64,000 nt of DNA from Microbacterium enclense. Its GTDB lineage: Bacteria > Actinomycetota > Actinomycetes > Actinomycetales > Microbacteriaceae. Positions 17,333 through 26,458 of the stretch are shown here, in pieces; within the stretch, counting starts at the first letter, position 1; each line of letters opens with the position of its first letter. The DNA lies in assembly GCF_001456955.1 (NCBI RefSeq), contig NZ_KQ758469.1, positions 1-64,000 on the forward strand. Direction: 5' to 3'. The position numbers and the translations under genes were made by a program. Under the pieces are notes generated by a model, which was not told the DNA's origin, searched no databases, and was given only the letters and a program-made list of their open reading frames with translations.

Positions 17333-18582
17333 GCGGCGACCTCCTTGGTTGCACGCTCGAGTCGGCGCGAGAGCACGCCGATGATGCCGGCAGGGACGGC
17401 GAGCACGAAGCTCGACACCCCGAGGGTGAGGACGAAGCCCTGGTATCCGAACAGCTCGACCAGCGACGCCCCGATCACGGGGGTCAGGGCGGAGCCGACG
17501 AGGTAGGTCGCCAGCAGCGGTCCCGACCAGCGGCCGTCGGCGTCCAGGGCGGCCGCGGTCGAGATGAAGTACATGAAGGCCACCGCGTAAAGGGTGTTCC
17601 AGGCGATGAAGACCACCACGAACACGGTGGGGTCGGTGACGTAGCCCTCGACGATCTTCAGGACGCCGCCGAGCACCATGAGTACGAACAGCGGCACACC
17701 GCGCCCCAGGCGGTCGCCGATCGCGACGAGGGCGATCGTGCCGACCAGGCCGCCCGCTGTGGCGCCGCTGAGGGCGATGCTGAGTCCCTCCGGCGTGAGA
17801 CCCGACAGATCGGCGCCCATGACGCCGGCCATGGCCCACAGCGAGTCCTCGCTCGCCGCCCAGAGCGCGAAGACGACCAGGAGCGCGAAGCCGGCGATCG
17901 TGACGGCGCGCGAGGGCGGCGCCGCCGCGCGCACGGTGCCCGTCGAGGGAACCTCGATCGGCACGGCCTCACCGACCGCCGCGCCCGCGTGGACGGTCGC
18001 CGCCGGCGCCGACGGCATCCATGCCACCACGACGAGCGACACCAGGCTGAGCAGGGCCATCGTGCCGAACACGTCGATCGGGGCGAGCCCGATGAGCGGC
18101 ACCACGGCCAGGATGACGGTGATCAGCGCGCGGTTGGCGAGGCCGTTCAGGCCCGCGACGCGGTCGGGATTGCGGAATGCGGCGAGCGCGGCACCGGCGG
18201 ACGCGACCGCTCCACCGGCGCCGATGCCCCCGACGAGCAGACCGGCCACGAGCAGCGCGGGCACGAGCGCCGCGACGCCGAAACCGACCACCGAGAGCCC
18301 GAGGCCGACGCGGGCGACGGTGCGGCGGCGCGCGCCCGCGCACAGCGGCGCCACGGCGAGTCCGGTCAGCGCGGTGAGCAGGAGGGTTCCGGTCACCAGC
18401 CAGCTCCCGGCCAGGACGTCGGCGCCGATCCCCTCCTGCACGGCGGCGATCATGTACGGCGACAGGTTGACGCCGAGGTAGCCGGCGATCCCGACGAGGA
18501 AGGTCGAGGAGGCGGTGGGGAAGCGGATGGGTAGACGCCCGGTGGCGGTGGGCGCCGGTGCGGTGCGGGTGGGAGCGGACAC
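17329..18582 (-). CDS. MFS transporter
   Basis: A 417-residue protein with about 12 transmembrane helices. I chose GTG 18582 because GAGAGG precedes it; upstream codons in the frame are poor. It has the usual two six-helix halves, with a charged central loop near residues 185-215. Substrate unknown. It is the first gene of a two-gene operon with the YtcJ-like amidohydrolase and is divergent from the LacI regulator, so it most likely imports the compound that the hydrolase cleaves. Expression is probably repressed through the palindrome at 18718-18729. Confidence 0.8.
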   Translation of the reverse strand: MSAPTRTAPAPTATGRLPIRFPTASSTFLVGIAGYLGVNLSPYMIAAVQEGIGADVLAGSWLVTGTLLLTALTGLAVAPLCAGARRRTVARVGLGLSVVGFGVAALVPALLVAGLLVGGIGAGGAVASAGAALAAFRNPDRVAGLNGLANRALITVILAVVPLIGLAPIDVFGTMALLSLVSLVVVAWMPSAPAATVHAGAAVGEAVPIEVPSTGTVRAAAPPSRAVTIAGFALLVVFALWAASEDSLWAMAGVMGADLSGLTPEGLSIALSGATAGGLVGTIALVAIGDRLGRGVPLFVLMVLGGVLKIVEGYVTDPTVFVVVFIAWNTLYAVAFMYFISTAAALDADGRWSGPLLATYLVGSALTPVIGASLVELFGYQGFVLTLGVSSFVLAVPAGIIGVLSRRLERATKEVAA

Positions 18583-18717
18583 GTGAACCTCTCGGGGGTG
18601 CCGGTGAAGCCGGCGGACGGGGAGTGGGCCGGGAGGCGTCGTCGTCGATCGCATCCGGTGGACCCGAGGCTAAGGACCGGGTGTTTCGGTCGGTGTGCCC
18701 GTTCTGTTTCACACACA

Positions 18718-18729
18718 TTAAACGTTTAA
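18718..18729. promoter_or_regulatory. LacI-family operator, TTAAACGTTTAA
   Basis: A perfect 12-bp palindrome with the central CG typical of LacI/GalR operators, in an AT-rich patch (ACATTAAACGTTTAAGT) that stands out from the flanking GC. It lies 78 bp before the LacI-family gene and 136 bp before the MFS start, so one protein bound here could control both directions. Confidence 0.75.
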
Positions 18730-18806
18730 GTACCGCCTCGCGCAAGACCCCTTCGCGAGACAGCACGACGCGGCGCACCCGTCGCCGTCGGGTAACGTCG
18801 CACTCC

Positions 18807-19817
18807 GTGACCCCACGCAAGCCGACGCTGCACGACGTGGCTGCCGGCGCGGGCGTGTCGATCGCCGCCGCGTCGTTCGCCCTGCGGGGCAAGACCGGGG
18901 TGTCGGACGACACCCGCGACCGCGTTCTCGCCGTCGCCCGCGAGCTCGGGTACCGGGTCAACGTGCCGGCGCGTAGCCTGCGCACCGCGCGCTCCGCCGC
19001 GGTGGGACTGCTCCTGCCGGTCGGCACCACCCACCTGCCGTACTACACGGACTTCGCGTTCGGCGTCGTCGACGCCGCCGATCGCCACGGCCTCTCGGTC
19101 ATCCTGCTCCCCCACCGCGACGACGCGGCAGGCGGTGCGCCCTCCGCCTTCGTCGACGGCTACATCGTCATCGACGCCTCCGTCGAAGACGTCGGCGTCC
19201 GCGCCCTGCTCGACTCGGGACGACCGGTGGTCAGCGGCGAGCACGTGTTCGGCGCCGCGGGCCGCGCGAGCGCGAGCGTCGCCATCGACCACACCGGCGC
19301 CCTCGCGCGGCTGCTCGACCATCTGCACGAGCGCGGCGCGCAGAACATCGCCGCGATCCTGCCGCCGGACGGCACGGCGTGGAGTCGCGAGCTCGCCGAG
19401 ACCTACGCCCGCTGGACGTCGGACCGCGGGCGCAGACACATCTCGCGCCACATCTCGTTCGTCCCCACCACCGACGAGGTCTCCGCCGCCGTCTCCGACG
19501 TGCTCGACATCCCCGGCGTCGACGCCCTGGTGGTCGCCCCGAGCGGCTCGGCCCCTGCGACATTGGCGGCCGCGGCCCGCGCCGGACGCCGGGTCGGCGA
19601 CGACCTGCTCGTCGCGGCGTGCGTCGACGAGCCCGCGCACGCGCTGCTGTCGCCGACGGTCACCTCGATCGACCTCGAGGCGCGCGCGCTCGGATCGGCG
19701 TGCCTCGACCTGCTCGTAGAGGTGTGGGACGCCGGGGAGCTCGCAGACCCCGTCCGCGTCGCCGAGGCGCGCCTCATCGTGCGCGGGAGCACGGCCGGAC
19801 GACGACCCGCGGTCTGA
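18807..19817 (+). CDS. LacI-family transcriptional regulator
   Basis: A 336-residue protein starting at GTG 18807. The N-terminus is a LacI HTH (TLHDVAAGAGVSIAAASFAL, hinge helix RVLAVARELGYRVN). A periplasmic-binding-type sensor domain follows (AVGLLLP, YIVIDASVEDV, AIDHTGALARLLDHL). No ribosome binding site is seen. A -10-like TAACGT (18793-18798) ends 8 bases before the GTG, so the message may be leaderless. It is divergent from the MFS/amidohydrolase operon, with the operator in between. The effector is unknown, presumably the transported substrate or its hydrolysis product. Confidence 0.88.
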   Translation: MTPRKPTLHDVAAGAGVSIAAASFALRGKTGVSDDTRDRVLAVARELGYRVNVPARSLRTARSAAVGLLLPVGTTHLPYYTDFAFGVVDAADRHGLSVILLPHRDDAAGGAPSAFVDGYIVIDASVEDVGVRALLDSGRPVVSGEHVFGAAGRASASVAIDHTGALARLLDHLHERGAQNIAAILPPDGTAWSRELAETYARWTSDRGRRHISRHISFVPTTDEVSAAVSDVLDIPGVDALVVAPSGSAPATLAAAARAGRRVGDDLLVAACVDEPAHALLSPTVTSIDLEARALGSACLDLLVEVWDAGELADPVRVAEARLIVRGSTAGRRPAV

Positions 19818-19842
19818 ACCGCGCCCGCGCCGAGAACACGAA

Positions 19843-19878
19843 ACCGGATGCCACGACCCCGAGGCCATGGCATCCGGT
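19843..19878. terminator. Bidirectional hairpin between convergent lacI-type gene and glyS
   Basis: Arms ACCGGATGCCA (19843-19853) and TGGCATCCGGT (19868-19878) form a perfect 11-bp stem between the two convergent genes. The T-run is poor on both sides, as is common in high-GC actinobacteria. Confidence 0.7.
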
Positions 19879-19893
19879 CACTCGTTCAACCGG

Positions 19894-21282
19894 TCAGGCT
19901 CCGCGAAGCCGCTCGGCGAGGTAGCTCTGCAGTGCGTCGAGGCCGATGCGCTCCTGGCCCATCGTGTCGCGGTCGCGCACGGTGACCGCGTTGTCGTCGA
20001 GCGAGTCGAAGTCGACGGTGACGCAGAACGGGGTGCCGATCTCGTCCTGACGGCGGTAGCGGCGGCCGATGGCGCCGGCGTCGTCGAAGTCGATGTTCCA
20101 GCCGGCCGCGCGCAGCGTGTCGGCGACCTCGCGGGCCAACGGCGACAGGCGCTCGTTGCGCGAGAGCGGCAGCACGGCGACCTTGACGGGCGCGAGGCGC
20201 GGGTCGAGCTTCAGCACCGTGCGGGTGTCGGTCCCGCCCTTGGCGTTGGGCACCTCTTCTTCGCGGTACGCGTCGACGAGGAACGCCATCATCGCGCGCG
20301 TCAGACCGAACGAGGGCTCGATGACATAGGGCGTGTACTTCTCGCCCGAGGCCTGGTCGAAGAAGGTGAGCGACTGGCCCGACGCCTCGGAGTGGCTCTT
20401 GAGGTCGTAGTCGGTGCGGTTGGCGACACCCATGAGCTCGCCCCACTCCTTGCCCGGGAAGCCGAAGCGGTACTCGACGTCGATCGTGCCGGCCGAGTAG
20501 TGCGCGCGGTCGTCTTCGGGCACGTCGAAGCGCTTCATGTTGTCGGCGTCGATACCGAGGTCGATGAACCAGTTCCAGCACGCCTCGACCCAGTGCTCGA
20601 ACCACTCGTTCGCCTCGGCGGGCGGGGTGAAGTACTCGATCTCCATCTGCTCGAACTCGCGCGTGCGGAAGATGAAGTTTCCGGGCGTGATCTCGTTGCG
20701 GAACGCCTTGCCGACCTGGCCGACGCCGAACGGGGGCTTGCGACGGGATGCCGTGAGCACGTTCGAGAAGTTCACGAAGATGCCCTGGGCGGTCTCGGGC
20801 CGCAGGAAGTGCAGGCCCGACTCGTCGTCGACGACGCCGAGGTAGGTCTTGACCAGGCCCGAGAACGACTTGGGCTCGGTGTACTGGCCCTTCGTGCCGC
20901 AGTTGGGGCAGGGCACGTCGGCGAGGCCGTTCTCGGCCTTGCGGTTCTTGCGCGCCTCGAAGTCCTCGATGAGGTTGTCGGCGCGGAAGCGCTTGTGGCA
21001 GCTGAGGCACTCGACCAGCGGGTCGGTGAAGGTGGCGACGTGGCCCGACGCCTCCCACACGCGCTTGGGCAGGATGACGCTGGAATCGAGGCCCACCATG
21101 TCGCCGCGACCGCGGACGAACGTCTGCCACCACTGACGGCGGATGTTCTCTTTCAGCTCCGTACCGAGGGGGCCGTAGTCCCACGCCGAGCGCGACCCGC
21201 CGTAGATCTCACCGGCCTGGAACACGAACCCGCGGTGGCGGGCGAGGGCGATGACCTTGTCGAGGCGGGACTGTTCGGCCAC
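19894..21282 (-). CDS. glyS: Glycyl-tRNA synthetase (single-chain, homodimeric type)
   Basis: A 462-residue class II synthetase starting at GTG 21282. It joins Gly to tRNA-Gly in the cytoplasm. Visible marks are the motif 1 region ([15 protein letters not shown]), a four-Cys zinc site (CLSCHKRF and CPNCG), motif 2 ([17 protein letters not shown]), the [12 protein letters not shown] substrate loop, motif 3 ([13 protein letters not shown]) and a C-terminal anticodon-binding domain ([12 protein letters not shown] onward). The length and order match the eukaryote/actinobacteria-type alpha2 enzyme, not the alpha2beta2 type. It lies alone, convergent with the LacI gene. Confidence 0.96.
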   Translation of the reverse strand: MAEQSRLDKVIALARHRGFVFQAGEIYGGSRSAWDYGPLGTELKENIRRQWWQTFVRGRGDMVGLDSSVILPKRVWEASGHVATFTDPLVECLSCHKRFRADNLIEDFEARKNRKAENGLADVPCPNCGTKGQYTEPKSFSGLVKTYLGVVDDESGLHFLRPETAQGIFVNFSNVLTASRRKPPFGVGQVGKAFRNEITPGNFIFRTREFEQMEIEYFTPPAEANEWFEHWVEACWNWFIDLGIDADNMKRFDVPEDDRAHYSAGTIDVEYRFGFPGKEWGELMGVANRTDYDLKSHSEASGQSLTFFDQASGEKYTPYVIEPSFGLTRAMMAFLVDAYREEEVPNAKGGTDTRTVLKLDPRLAPVKVAVLPLSRNERLSPLAREVADTLRAAGWNIDFDDAGAIGRRYRRQDEIGTPFCVTVDFDSLDDNAVTVRDRDTMGQERIGLDALQSYLAERLRGA

Positions 21283-21360
21283 GGTGGCTCCAATGGTCGG
21301 GAAAGCTGTGGGGATCGAGCGCGAGTGCGCGGCATCCAGTTTATCGAGAGCCGCCGCGGC

Positions 21361-22494
21361 TCACCGCGTGATCCTCTCCCGCCGCACGGTGAAGCCCTCC
21401 AACGCCGCCGCGTCGATCTCGATGCCGAGGCCGGGGCCGGTCGGCACGCGCACGTGCCCGTCGTCGAGCACGGCCGGCTCGGTCACGATGTCGCGATCGT
21501 AGAAGCGGGCGGATGCCGAGATGTCGCCCGGCAGCGTGAACCCCGGCAGGGCGGCGAGCGCGGCGTTGGCGGCGCGGCCGATCCCCGTCTCGAGCATGCC
21601 GCCGCACCACACCGGGACACCCGCGGCCAGCGCCCGGTCGTGGATCGCGAGAGCCTCGAGGTACCCGCCGACACGACCGGCCTTGATGTTGAGGATCGCG
21701 GCCGACCCGAGCGCGAGCGCGTCGGCGGCGGCCTTGTCGCTCACGATCGACTCGTCGAGGCAGACCGGCGTCGTCAGGCGCTTCGCGAGGGTCGCGTGGT
21801 CGACGAGGTCGTCTTCCTGCAGGGGCTGCTCGATGAGCAGCAGGTCGAAGGCGTCGAGTTGCTGCAGCGTGTCCGCGTCGGCGAGCGTGTAGGCGGAGTT
21901 GGCGTCCACCTGCAGAGGGATGGCTCCGTACGCCTCGCGCACGGCCGCCGTGTCGTCGACGTCGCGCCCGGGTTTGATCTTGATCTTGATGCGCACGTAG
22001 CCCTCGTCGAGGTACCCGCCGACGGTGTCGACGAGCGCCGCCGGATCGCGGTGGATGCCGACCGAGACACCCGAGGGCACGCGCGTCTTCTCGGCGCCGA
22101 GGTACTGCGCGAAGCTGCGATCCTCGGCGCGCAGGGCGGCGTCGATGATCGCGAGCTCCAGGCCCGCCTTGGCCATGCGGTGTCCGACGACGCGATCCAG
22201 GATGCCGCCGACCGCCTCGGGCGCGACGGTGCGGCGCTCGAGCAGGGCCGGGGCGAGGAAGCGGGTGAGCACGTCCCAGGCGCCCTGGGTGTACTCGCTC
22301 GAGTACGACGGCTCCGACTGCGTCACCACCTCGCCCCACCCGACGCCGTCGGTCGTCTCGGCGGCGACGACGATGACCTCGCGCACCGTCTCGGTGCCGA
22401 ACGACGTCGTGAAGGGCGACACGAGCGGGATGTGCAGCACGCGAAGCTCGACGGCATCGAGGGTCACGGGCGCGGCGGGGCGGAGGAGGGGCAT
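21361..22494 (-). CDS. menC: o-Succinylbenzoate synthase, enolase superfamily
   Basis: A 377-residue protein starting at ATG 22494. It dehydrates SHCHC to o-succinylbenzoate in menaquinone synthesis. The enolase-superfamily active-site set is complete: the KxK strand (RIKIKIKPGRD), metal ligands in QVDANSAY, LIEQPL and CLDESI, and the second catalytic Lys in LNIKAGRVGG. The N-terminal capping domain is present. The subgroup also contains N-acylamino acid racemases, so a dual activity is possible. No other men gene is adjacent. Confidence 0.85.
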   Translation of the reverse strand: MPLLRPAAPVTLDAVELRVLHIPLVSPFTTSFGTETVREVIVVAAETTDGVGWGEVVTQSEPSYSSEYTQGAWDVLTRFLAPALLERRTVAPEAVGGILDRVVGHRMAKAGLELAIIDAALRAEDRSFAQYLGAEKTRVPSGVSVGIHRDPAALVDTVGGYLDEGYVRIKIKIKPGRDVDDTAAVREAYGAIPLQVDANSAYTLADADTLQQLDAFDLLLIEQPLQEDDLVDHATLAKRLTTPVCLDESIVSDKAAADALALGSAAILNIKAGRVGGYLEALAIHDRALAAGVPVWCGGMLETGIGRAANAALAALPGFTLPGDISASARFYDRDIVTEPAVLDDGHVRVPTGPGLGIEIDAAALEGFTVRRERITR

Positions 22495-22507
22495 GAGGGG
22501 AGGCTAG

Positions 22508-22570
22508 CGGGGCCGGGGTGCGTGCAGGGGGGGCGGGCCGGGGTGCGGGCCGGGGGGCGGGCCGGGGTGG
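22508..22570 (+). repeat. G-rich direct repeats upstream of menC
   Basis: Four imperfect copies of GGCCGGGGTGCG, broken by a G7 run, just upstream of the menC start. The + strand has many runs of four or more G, so a four-stranded G structure is possible. No coding frame is convincing. Confidence 0.45.
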
Positions 22571-22660
22571 CGGGCCGAACTCCGGAAGGATGACGTCGCG
22601 TAGACGTGAAAGCGGCCAAAGACGCCGCCGCGCGACGATTTCTCCGGAGTTCGGCCCGCC
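22569..22660. repeat. 92-bp palindromic element between menC and an SDR gene
   Basis: The ends are a perfect 17-bp inverted repeat: GGCGGGCCGAACTCCGG (22569-22585) and its complement at 22644-22660. Similarity continues inward for about ten more bases (GACGTCGCG against CGCGACGAT). It lies between divergent genes, where a terminator has no obvious use, so it may be a dispersed palindromic repeat (REP/MITE-like) or an operator-containing hairpin. Confidence 0.5.
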
Positions 22661-22744
22661 CTGCGGGGCCCGTGACCGTAACGCCCGCACCCGGCCGTGG
22701 CAAGGCCGCGGGAACCGGCGCCGCGCGCGCGTACCGTCGGGCGC

Positions 22745-23560
22745 ATGAGCGACGACTTCACCCCCCGCCACGCGATTGTCACCGGCTCCGACTCGGGCAT
22801 CGGTGCGGCCACCGCCCTCGCCCTCGCCGACGCCGGGATCGACGTCGCGATCACCTACCACTCCGACAAGGACGGCGCCGAGAAGGTCGCCGACGACGTG
22901 CGCTCCCGCGGAGCCCGCGCCATCGTCGCGCAGTTCGACGCCACCGAGTTCGACAAGGTCCCGGATGCCGTGAACGCCATGGCCGATGAGCTCGGCGGTC
23001 TCGACGTGTTCGTCAACAACGCCGGCGGCGGCATCGGCGGCTCGTTCCTCGACCTCGACTTCGACACCTGGCGCACCGACATCTCGCTCAACCTCGACGG
23101 CGCGTTCCTCGCGCTGCACACCGCGGCGAAGCGGATGGTGGCGGCCGGCAACGGCGGCCGCCTCATCGTCGTCTCGAGCGTGCACGAGCACCAGCCCCGG
23201 GTCGGCTCCGCCCCCTACGTCGCGGCCAAGCACGGCGTCGGCGGGCTGATCAAGACCATGGCCCTCGAGCTGGGCCAGTACGGCATCACGGCGAACGCCG
23301 TCGCCCCGGGCGAGATCGCCACCCCCATCAACGACATGTCGGCCGAGGACGCCGATCGCATCCATCGTCCCGGCATCCCCCTCGGTCGTCCCGGCAAGCC
23401 GGAGGAGATCGCCGACGTCATCCGCTTCCTCGCCTCGCCGTCGGGCTCCTATGTCACCGGCGCCAGCTGGGTCGTTGACGGCGGAATGCTGCAGATGGGC
23501 CCGCAGGCGGGTTCGCACATGGAGTCGGACGCCTGGCGGTCGGCCGGCGAGAAGGAGTGA
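22745..23560 (+). CDS. SDR family oxidoreductase
   Basis: A 271-residue classical short-chain dehydrogenase starting at ATG 22745. It has the nucleotide-binding turn TGSDSGIG, NNAGGGIGG, the catalytic Ser in VVSSVHEH, Y158 and K162 (YVAAK), and a C-terminal substrate loop ending in GGMLQMGPQAG. It uses NAD(H) or NADP(H) on an unknown alcohol or ketone. The Rossmann start resembles the glucose/3-oxoacyl reductase group. The following small gene begins 5 bp after its stop, so the two are probably co-expressed. Confidence 0.88.
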   Translation: MSDDFTPRHAIVTGSDSGIGAATALALADAGIDVAITYHSDKDGAEKVADDVRSRGARAIVAQFDATEFDKVPDAVNAMADELGGLDVFVNNAGGGIGGSFLDLDFDTWRTDISLNLDGAFLALHTAAKRMVAAGNGGRLIVVSSVHEHQPRVGSAPYVAAKHGVGGLIKTMALELGQYGITANAVAPGEIATPINDMSAEDADRIHRPGIPLGRPGKPEEIADVIRFLASPSGSYVTGASWVVDGGMLQMGPQAGSHMESDAWRSAGEKE

Positions 23561-23565
23561 GCAGG

Positions 23566-23775
23566 ATGAGCGACGACAAGAGCTTCGAAGAGAACCGTCA
23601 CGACCAGTTGACGTCGGCCCCGAAAGCGACCGAAGAGGATGCCGCTCCGCGTTTCGACGTGAGTCACCACGACGGCGTCACCCGCATCGACGTGCGCGAC
23701 GACGCCGCGGTGCGTCCGGGCCCGGGCCAGGGCGACCCGGCCGCTGAAGAGGACGTGCCTCTCAGCGAGAAGTGA
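23566..23775 (+). CDS. Small acidic protein of unknown function
   Basis: A 69-residue protein starting at ATG 23566 with AAGGAG about 8 bases upstream; a GTG at 23557 would add three residues. It is very rich in Asp, Glu, Arg and Pro (SDDKSFEENRHD, DVSHHDGVTRIDVRDD, AAEEDVPLSEK) and looks largely disordered. No motif is recognised. The 5-bp spacing from the SDR gene indicates an operon. Small acidic proteins like this are common in Microbacteriaceae, but I know of no assigned role. Confidence 0.6.
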   Translation: MSDDKSFEENRHDQLTSAPKATEEDAAPRFDVSHHDGVTRIDVRDDAAVRPGPGQGDPAAEEDVPLSEK

Positions 23776-23873
23776 CGGCGCGCGCGTCGTTCGGTGCGGC
23801 GGTGGCGTGGGCGTTGCGCCCGGCCGGCCGAAACCGCGGCTCCATCTCATTCAGCGGGCGATGACCGGAGACC

Positions 23874-24320
23874 TCAGCGCACGATGAGATAACCCCGGCG
23901 ATCGAAGCCACCGATGCGGTGACCGGATGCCAGGTGCTCGCGCAGGGCGTCGCGCAGGCGTCGGCGCCATGCGGCTGCGGCCGCCGGGTCGCTGCGGCGG
24001 AGGACTTCGACGTCGTCGGGCACGGCAACGACCGCGACGATCTCGGCATCCGGCGGAATCGACGTCGGCGGCTCGGCGAGCGCCCACGTGACGAGGAGGC
24101 GATCGGACTCGTCGCCGCGGTTCACGGCATCCGCCATCGCCCCGTAGTGGTCGACGAGGTACTCCGTCGCCCGGGCGCCCAGCGTCGTCAGGTTGAAGAA
24201 CGCGTTGCGGGCGACGAGTGGATCGAACGTTCAGGTGATGTGATCGACACCGCGCTCCACAGCCCAGGCCCGCTGATGCTCCTTCAGCTGTCGTCCGAGA
24301 CCCCGCCCCTGATGGCCGGG
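23874..24320 (-). pseudogene. C-terminal part of a GNAT acetyltransferase gene split by the island
   Basis: Read leftward from about 24320, the frame gives GHQGRGLGRQLKEHQRAW..., a TGA at 24233-24231 where the paralogue at 45237-45932 has Trp, then TFDPLVARNAFFNLTTLGAR and on to a stop at 23874. It corresponds to about residue 83 to the end of the intact paralogue. The missing first ~82 residues are at 49794-50037, at the other end of the island. The acetyl-CoA loop (QGRGLGR) is in this half. The in-frame stop shows that the gene was also decaying by point mutation. Confidence 0.85.
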
Positions 24321-24480
24321 CGGGCAGGGATGTTCAGTTTTTCCCCGATCCCATACGAGACAAGGGGTCGCAGAAGCGGGCTTCCAACGTTTTCCACGTT
24401 AGGCCGCACCGTTTTCCACGACGTCCCGCAGATCGCTGTGATTCCGCGGGTCTGAACTTGCCTGCACGTCCCTTCCGACC
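24321..24480 (-). ncRNA. Possible TnpB guide RNA (omega/reRNA) and right element end
   Basis: In IS200/IS605-type elements the guide RNA overlaps the 3' end of tnpB and runs through the right end into flanking DNA. Here the tnpB stop is at 24399. The transcript-sense sequence beyond it contains GTGGAAAACG twice (over the stop and just after it) and ends near GGGGAAAAACTGAACA. The following bases, which would be the guide, run into the GNAT gene half. This is assigned from position and composition only. Confidence 0.35.
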
Positions 24481-26207
24481 TTCGGTCGGCTTGCACGCTT
24501 CCGCCTGCGAGATGCGCTTGCGCGCACCTCGGATCGGTGGCTTCCTGCTTCGCCCGGGCCTGCTCCAGCGAGCTGGAGTCTCACGTCCCGTCCACAGGCA
24601 TTGACCGCGGGCCCCGCGGCAAGGATGTTCACGGCCGCGTTGTAGTCGCGGTCGAGTTTCGTCCCACAGGAGTCGCACTCCCACGTTCGGACAGCGAGGG
24701 CCTTCCGCCCGCCGTTCGTCCCACAGCTCGAGCAGATCTGCGATGACGGATAGAAGCGCGGTACTCGTGTGAGCGACACGCCTTTGCGCGTGCACGCCTC
24801 GTCGAGGTATGAAACGAACTGTGCCCAGCCAGCATCGTTGACGCTCTTACCGAGTTTCGTCTTCGCCATACCCGCGACATTCAAGGTCTCGATAACGACC
24901 GCTTGGTTTTCACGGCTGAGTTTCGAGGCAAGTTGCCGAGCATGGTTCTGACGGAGATTGGCTACGCGACGGTGAGCGCGGGCGCGGGCCCGCTTCGCTT
25001 CCGCGTAGTTGTTACTTCCTGGCTGCTTGCGAGCCAGTGCTTTATCCGCACGTCGGAGCGTGTCCTCAGCTGCGCGGAAGTATCTGGGGTTCGCGATCTT
25101 CTCGCGGATTCCATCCGAGTAGGCGATGGCCGCGTAGTCGTTGAGGCCGACATCCACCCCAGCCGTGCGGGGCTGACGGGTCGGCGTCTTCGCCGGAGCC
25201 TGGGGCACGCGGACGATGAATGACGCCCAGAACGTCCCATCGGCATCCGCCGTGATGGTGACGGCAGACGGGTATCCGGGAAGCTCGCGATGCCAGTTGA
25301 CTCGGATGTCCTGGTCGATGTTCGCCAGGTGCAGTCGCCCACCGCCTCCTCGGGAGTTCTGCCAGCCTCCGCGGATCGTGAACGAGTTCTCCGGATAGCG
25401 CGCGGCCTGCCGAGCAGTGCGGCGCGACTTGAACTGGGGGCGTCCGATGCGTCGGCCCGCGATGCGACCGGCCGCTGAGTCGAAGAAGCGGGTGTAGGCG
25501 TCCGCAGCGTCGTGCACGGACGCTGATAGGACGGTGTGGGCGACCTCGCCCAGCCAGGCCGTCGCTTCAGCCTTCCGAGCCCCGGTCACCAGCGCTTTTG
25601 TCGCCTCGAACCCCGAGGGGTGCTTCTCCCCGGCCTCGAACCGGGTGCGCGCGAGCGCGATGTATGAGTTGTAGACGAAGCGGCACGATCCGAAGACACG
25701 ACGCAGTGCCGCTTGGGCGGCAGGCTCCGGGTGGATGCGGTACCGGTAGCGCCGGATCGAGGACGGTCCGTCCGCCGAAGCTCGGCGTCGCACGACCAAC
25801 TCAGCTCGGAGGGCGGTGCCGACTGCTGCACAGTTGGTGCACTTGCATCCCCAGTACCGGTGCCCGCGCGGCGTCCCGTGTTCTTCCGCGGGCATGTCGG
25901 CGAGACTCGGCTTGACCCTCGGTGTGCGCTTCAGGTCCGCTGACGAGGAGCGCCAGGCCTTCTTGCACCGTCGGCAGCGACAGTTCCAGAAGGTGTACCC
26001 GCTTGCCTTCTCATGGGCGTCGTCGGGCATGCCCGCGGCCAACCGTGCGCTGCGACGTTCAGCAGCGGCCGCCGCGTTCGCAGCCCGGCAGTCCGCGCAC
26101 GCAGGCTTGCAGTGGCGGTACGCGCGTGTCGTGCCATGGTCATAGCCGGCGGGAAGCGTGGGGGTCACCCCCGGCTCATGCGCGGTCTGGCTCGACATAC
26201 GAACCAT
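24399..26207 (-). CDS. tnpB: TnpB RNA-guided nuclease with three-fold Cys-cluster N-terminus
   Basis: About 602 residues; ATG 26207, 26198 and 26231 are all possible starts and none has a clear ribosome site. The RuvC residues are D352 (GVDVGLND), E440 (VIETLNVAGM) and D521 (LDRDYNAAVNIL), with a CSSCG/CDSCG zinc ribbon before the last. Before the usual N-terminal domain lie three repeats of a Y/W-containing Cys cluster: C33-C37-C40, C76-C78-C81 and C121-C123-C126. A basic tail of ~65 residues follows the RuvC core. TnpB normally has about 400 residues. No TnpA is adjacent. All catalytic residues look intact. Confidence 0.9.
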   Translation of the reverse strand: MVRMSSQTAHEPGVTPTLPAGYDHGTTRAYRHCKPACADCRAANAAAAAERRSARLAAGMPDDAHEKASGYTFWNCRCRRCKKAWRSSSADLKRTPRVKPSLADMPAEEHGTPRGHRYWGCKCTNCAAVGTALRAELVVRRRASADGPSSIRRYRYRIHPEPAAQAALRRVFGSCRFVYNSYIALARTRFEAGEKHPSGFEATKALVTGARKAEATAWLGEVAHTVLSASVHDAADAYTRFFDSAAGRIAGRRIGRPQFKSRRTARQAARYPENSFTIRGGWQNSRGGGGRLHLANIDQDIRVNWHRELPGYPSAVTITADADGTFWASFIVRVPQAPAKTPTRQPRTAGVDVGLNDYAAIAYSDGIREKIANPRYFRAAEDTLRRADKALARKQPGSNNYAEAKRARARAHRRVANLRQNHARQLASKLSRENQAVVIETLNVAGMAKTKLGKSVNDAGWAQFVSYLDEACTRKGVSLTRVPRFYPSSQICSSCGTNGGRKALAVRTWECDSCGTKLDRDYNAAVNILAAGPAVNACGRDVRLQLAGAGPGEAGSHRSEVRASASRRRKRASRPKVGRDVQASSDPRNHSDLRDVVENGAA

Positions 26208-26458
26208 GTACGCGGCTGCGCCCGATTTCATGAAATCACTTAGACGTCGCGGAGCCCTTCTCCGCGCGGTGCACGGCCACCCCACCTTCGCCAGGTGGCA
26301 CGGAGCAGCGGCCTACCCAAGCTCCTTTGCGCAACCAGACTGCCCCGCACGGAGGCCCGCGGGTTCCACGGACCATGGGCGCGGTGAGCTGACTGCGGGG
26401 GATGCACCAGTGGCGACGTCCAGTGGGGCGACGACGCCAAACAGCCCGGACAGCTCTG

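Noticed and set aside
19867..22593. 908-codon open frame on the + strand over glyS and menC
   Set aside because: Both reverse genes are certain by motif; the frame is their shadow.
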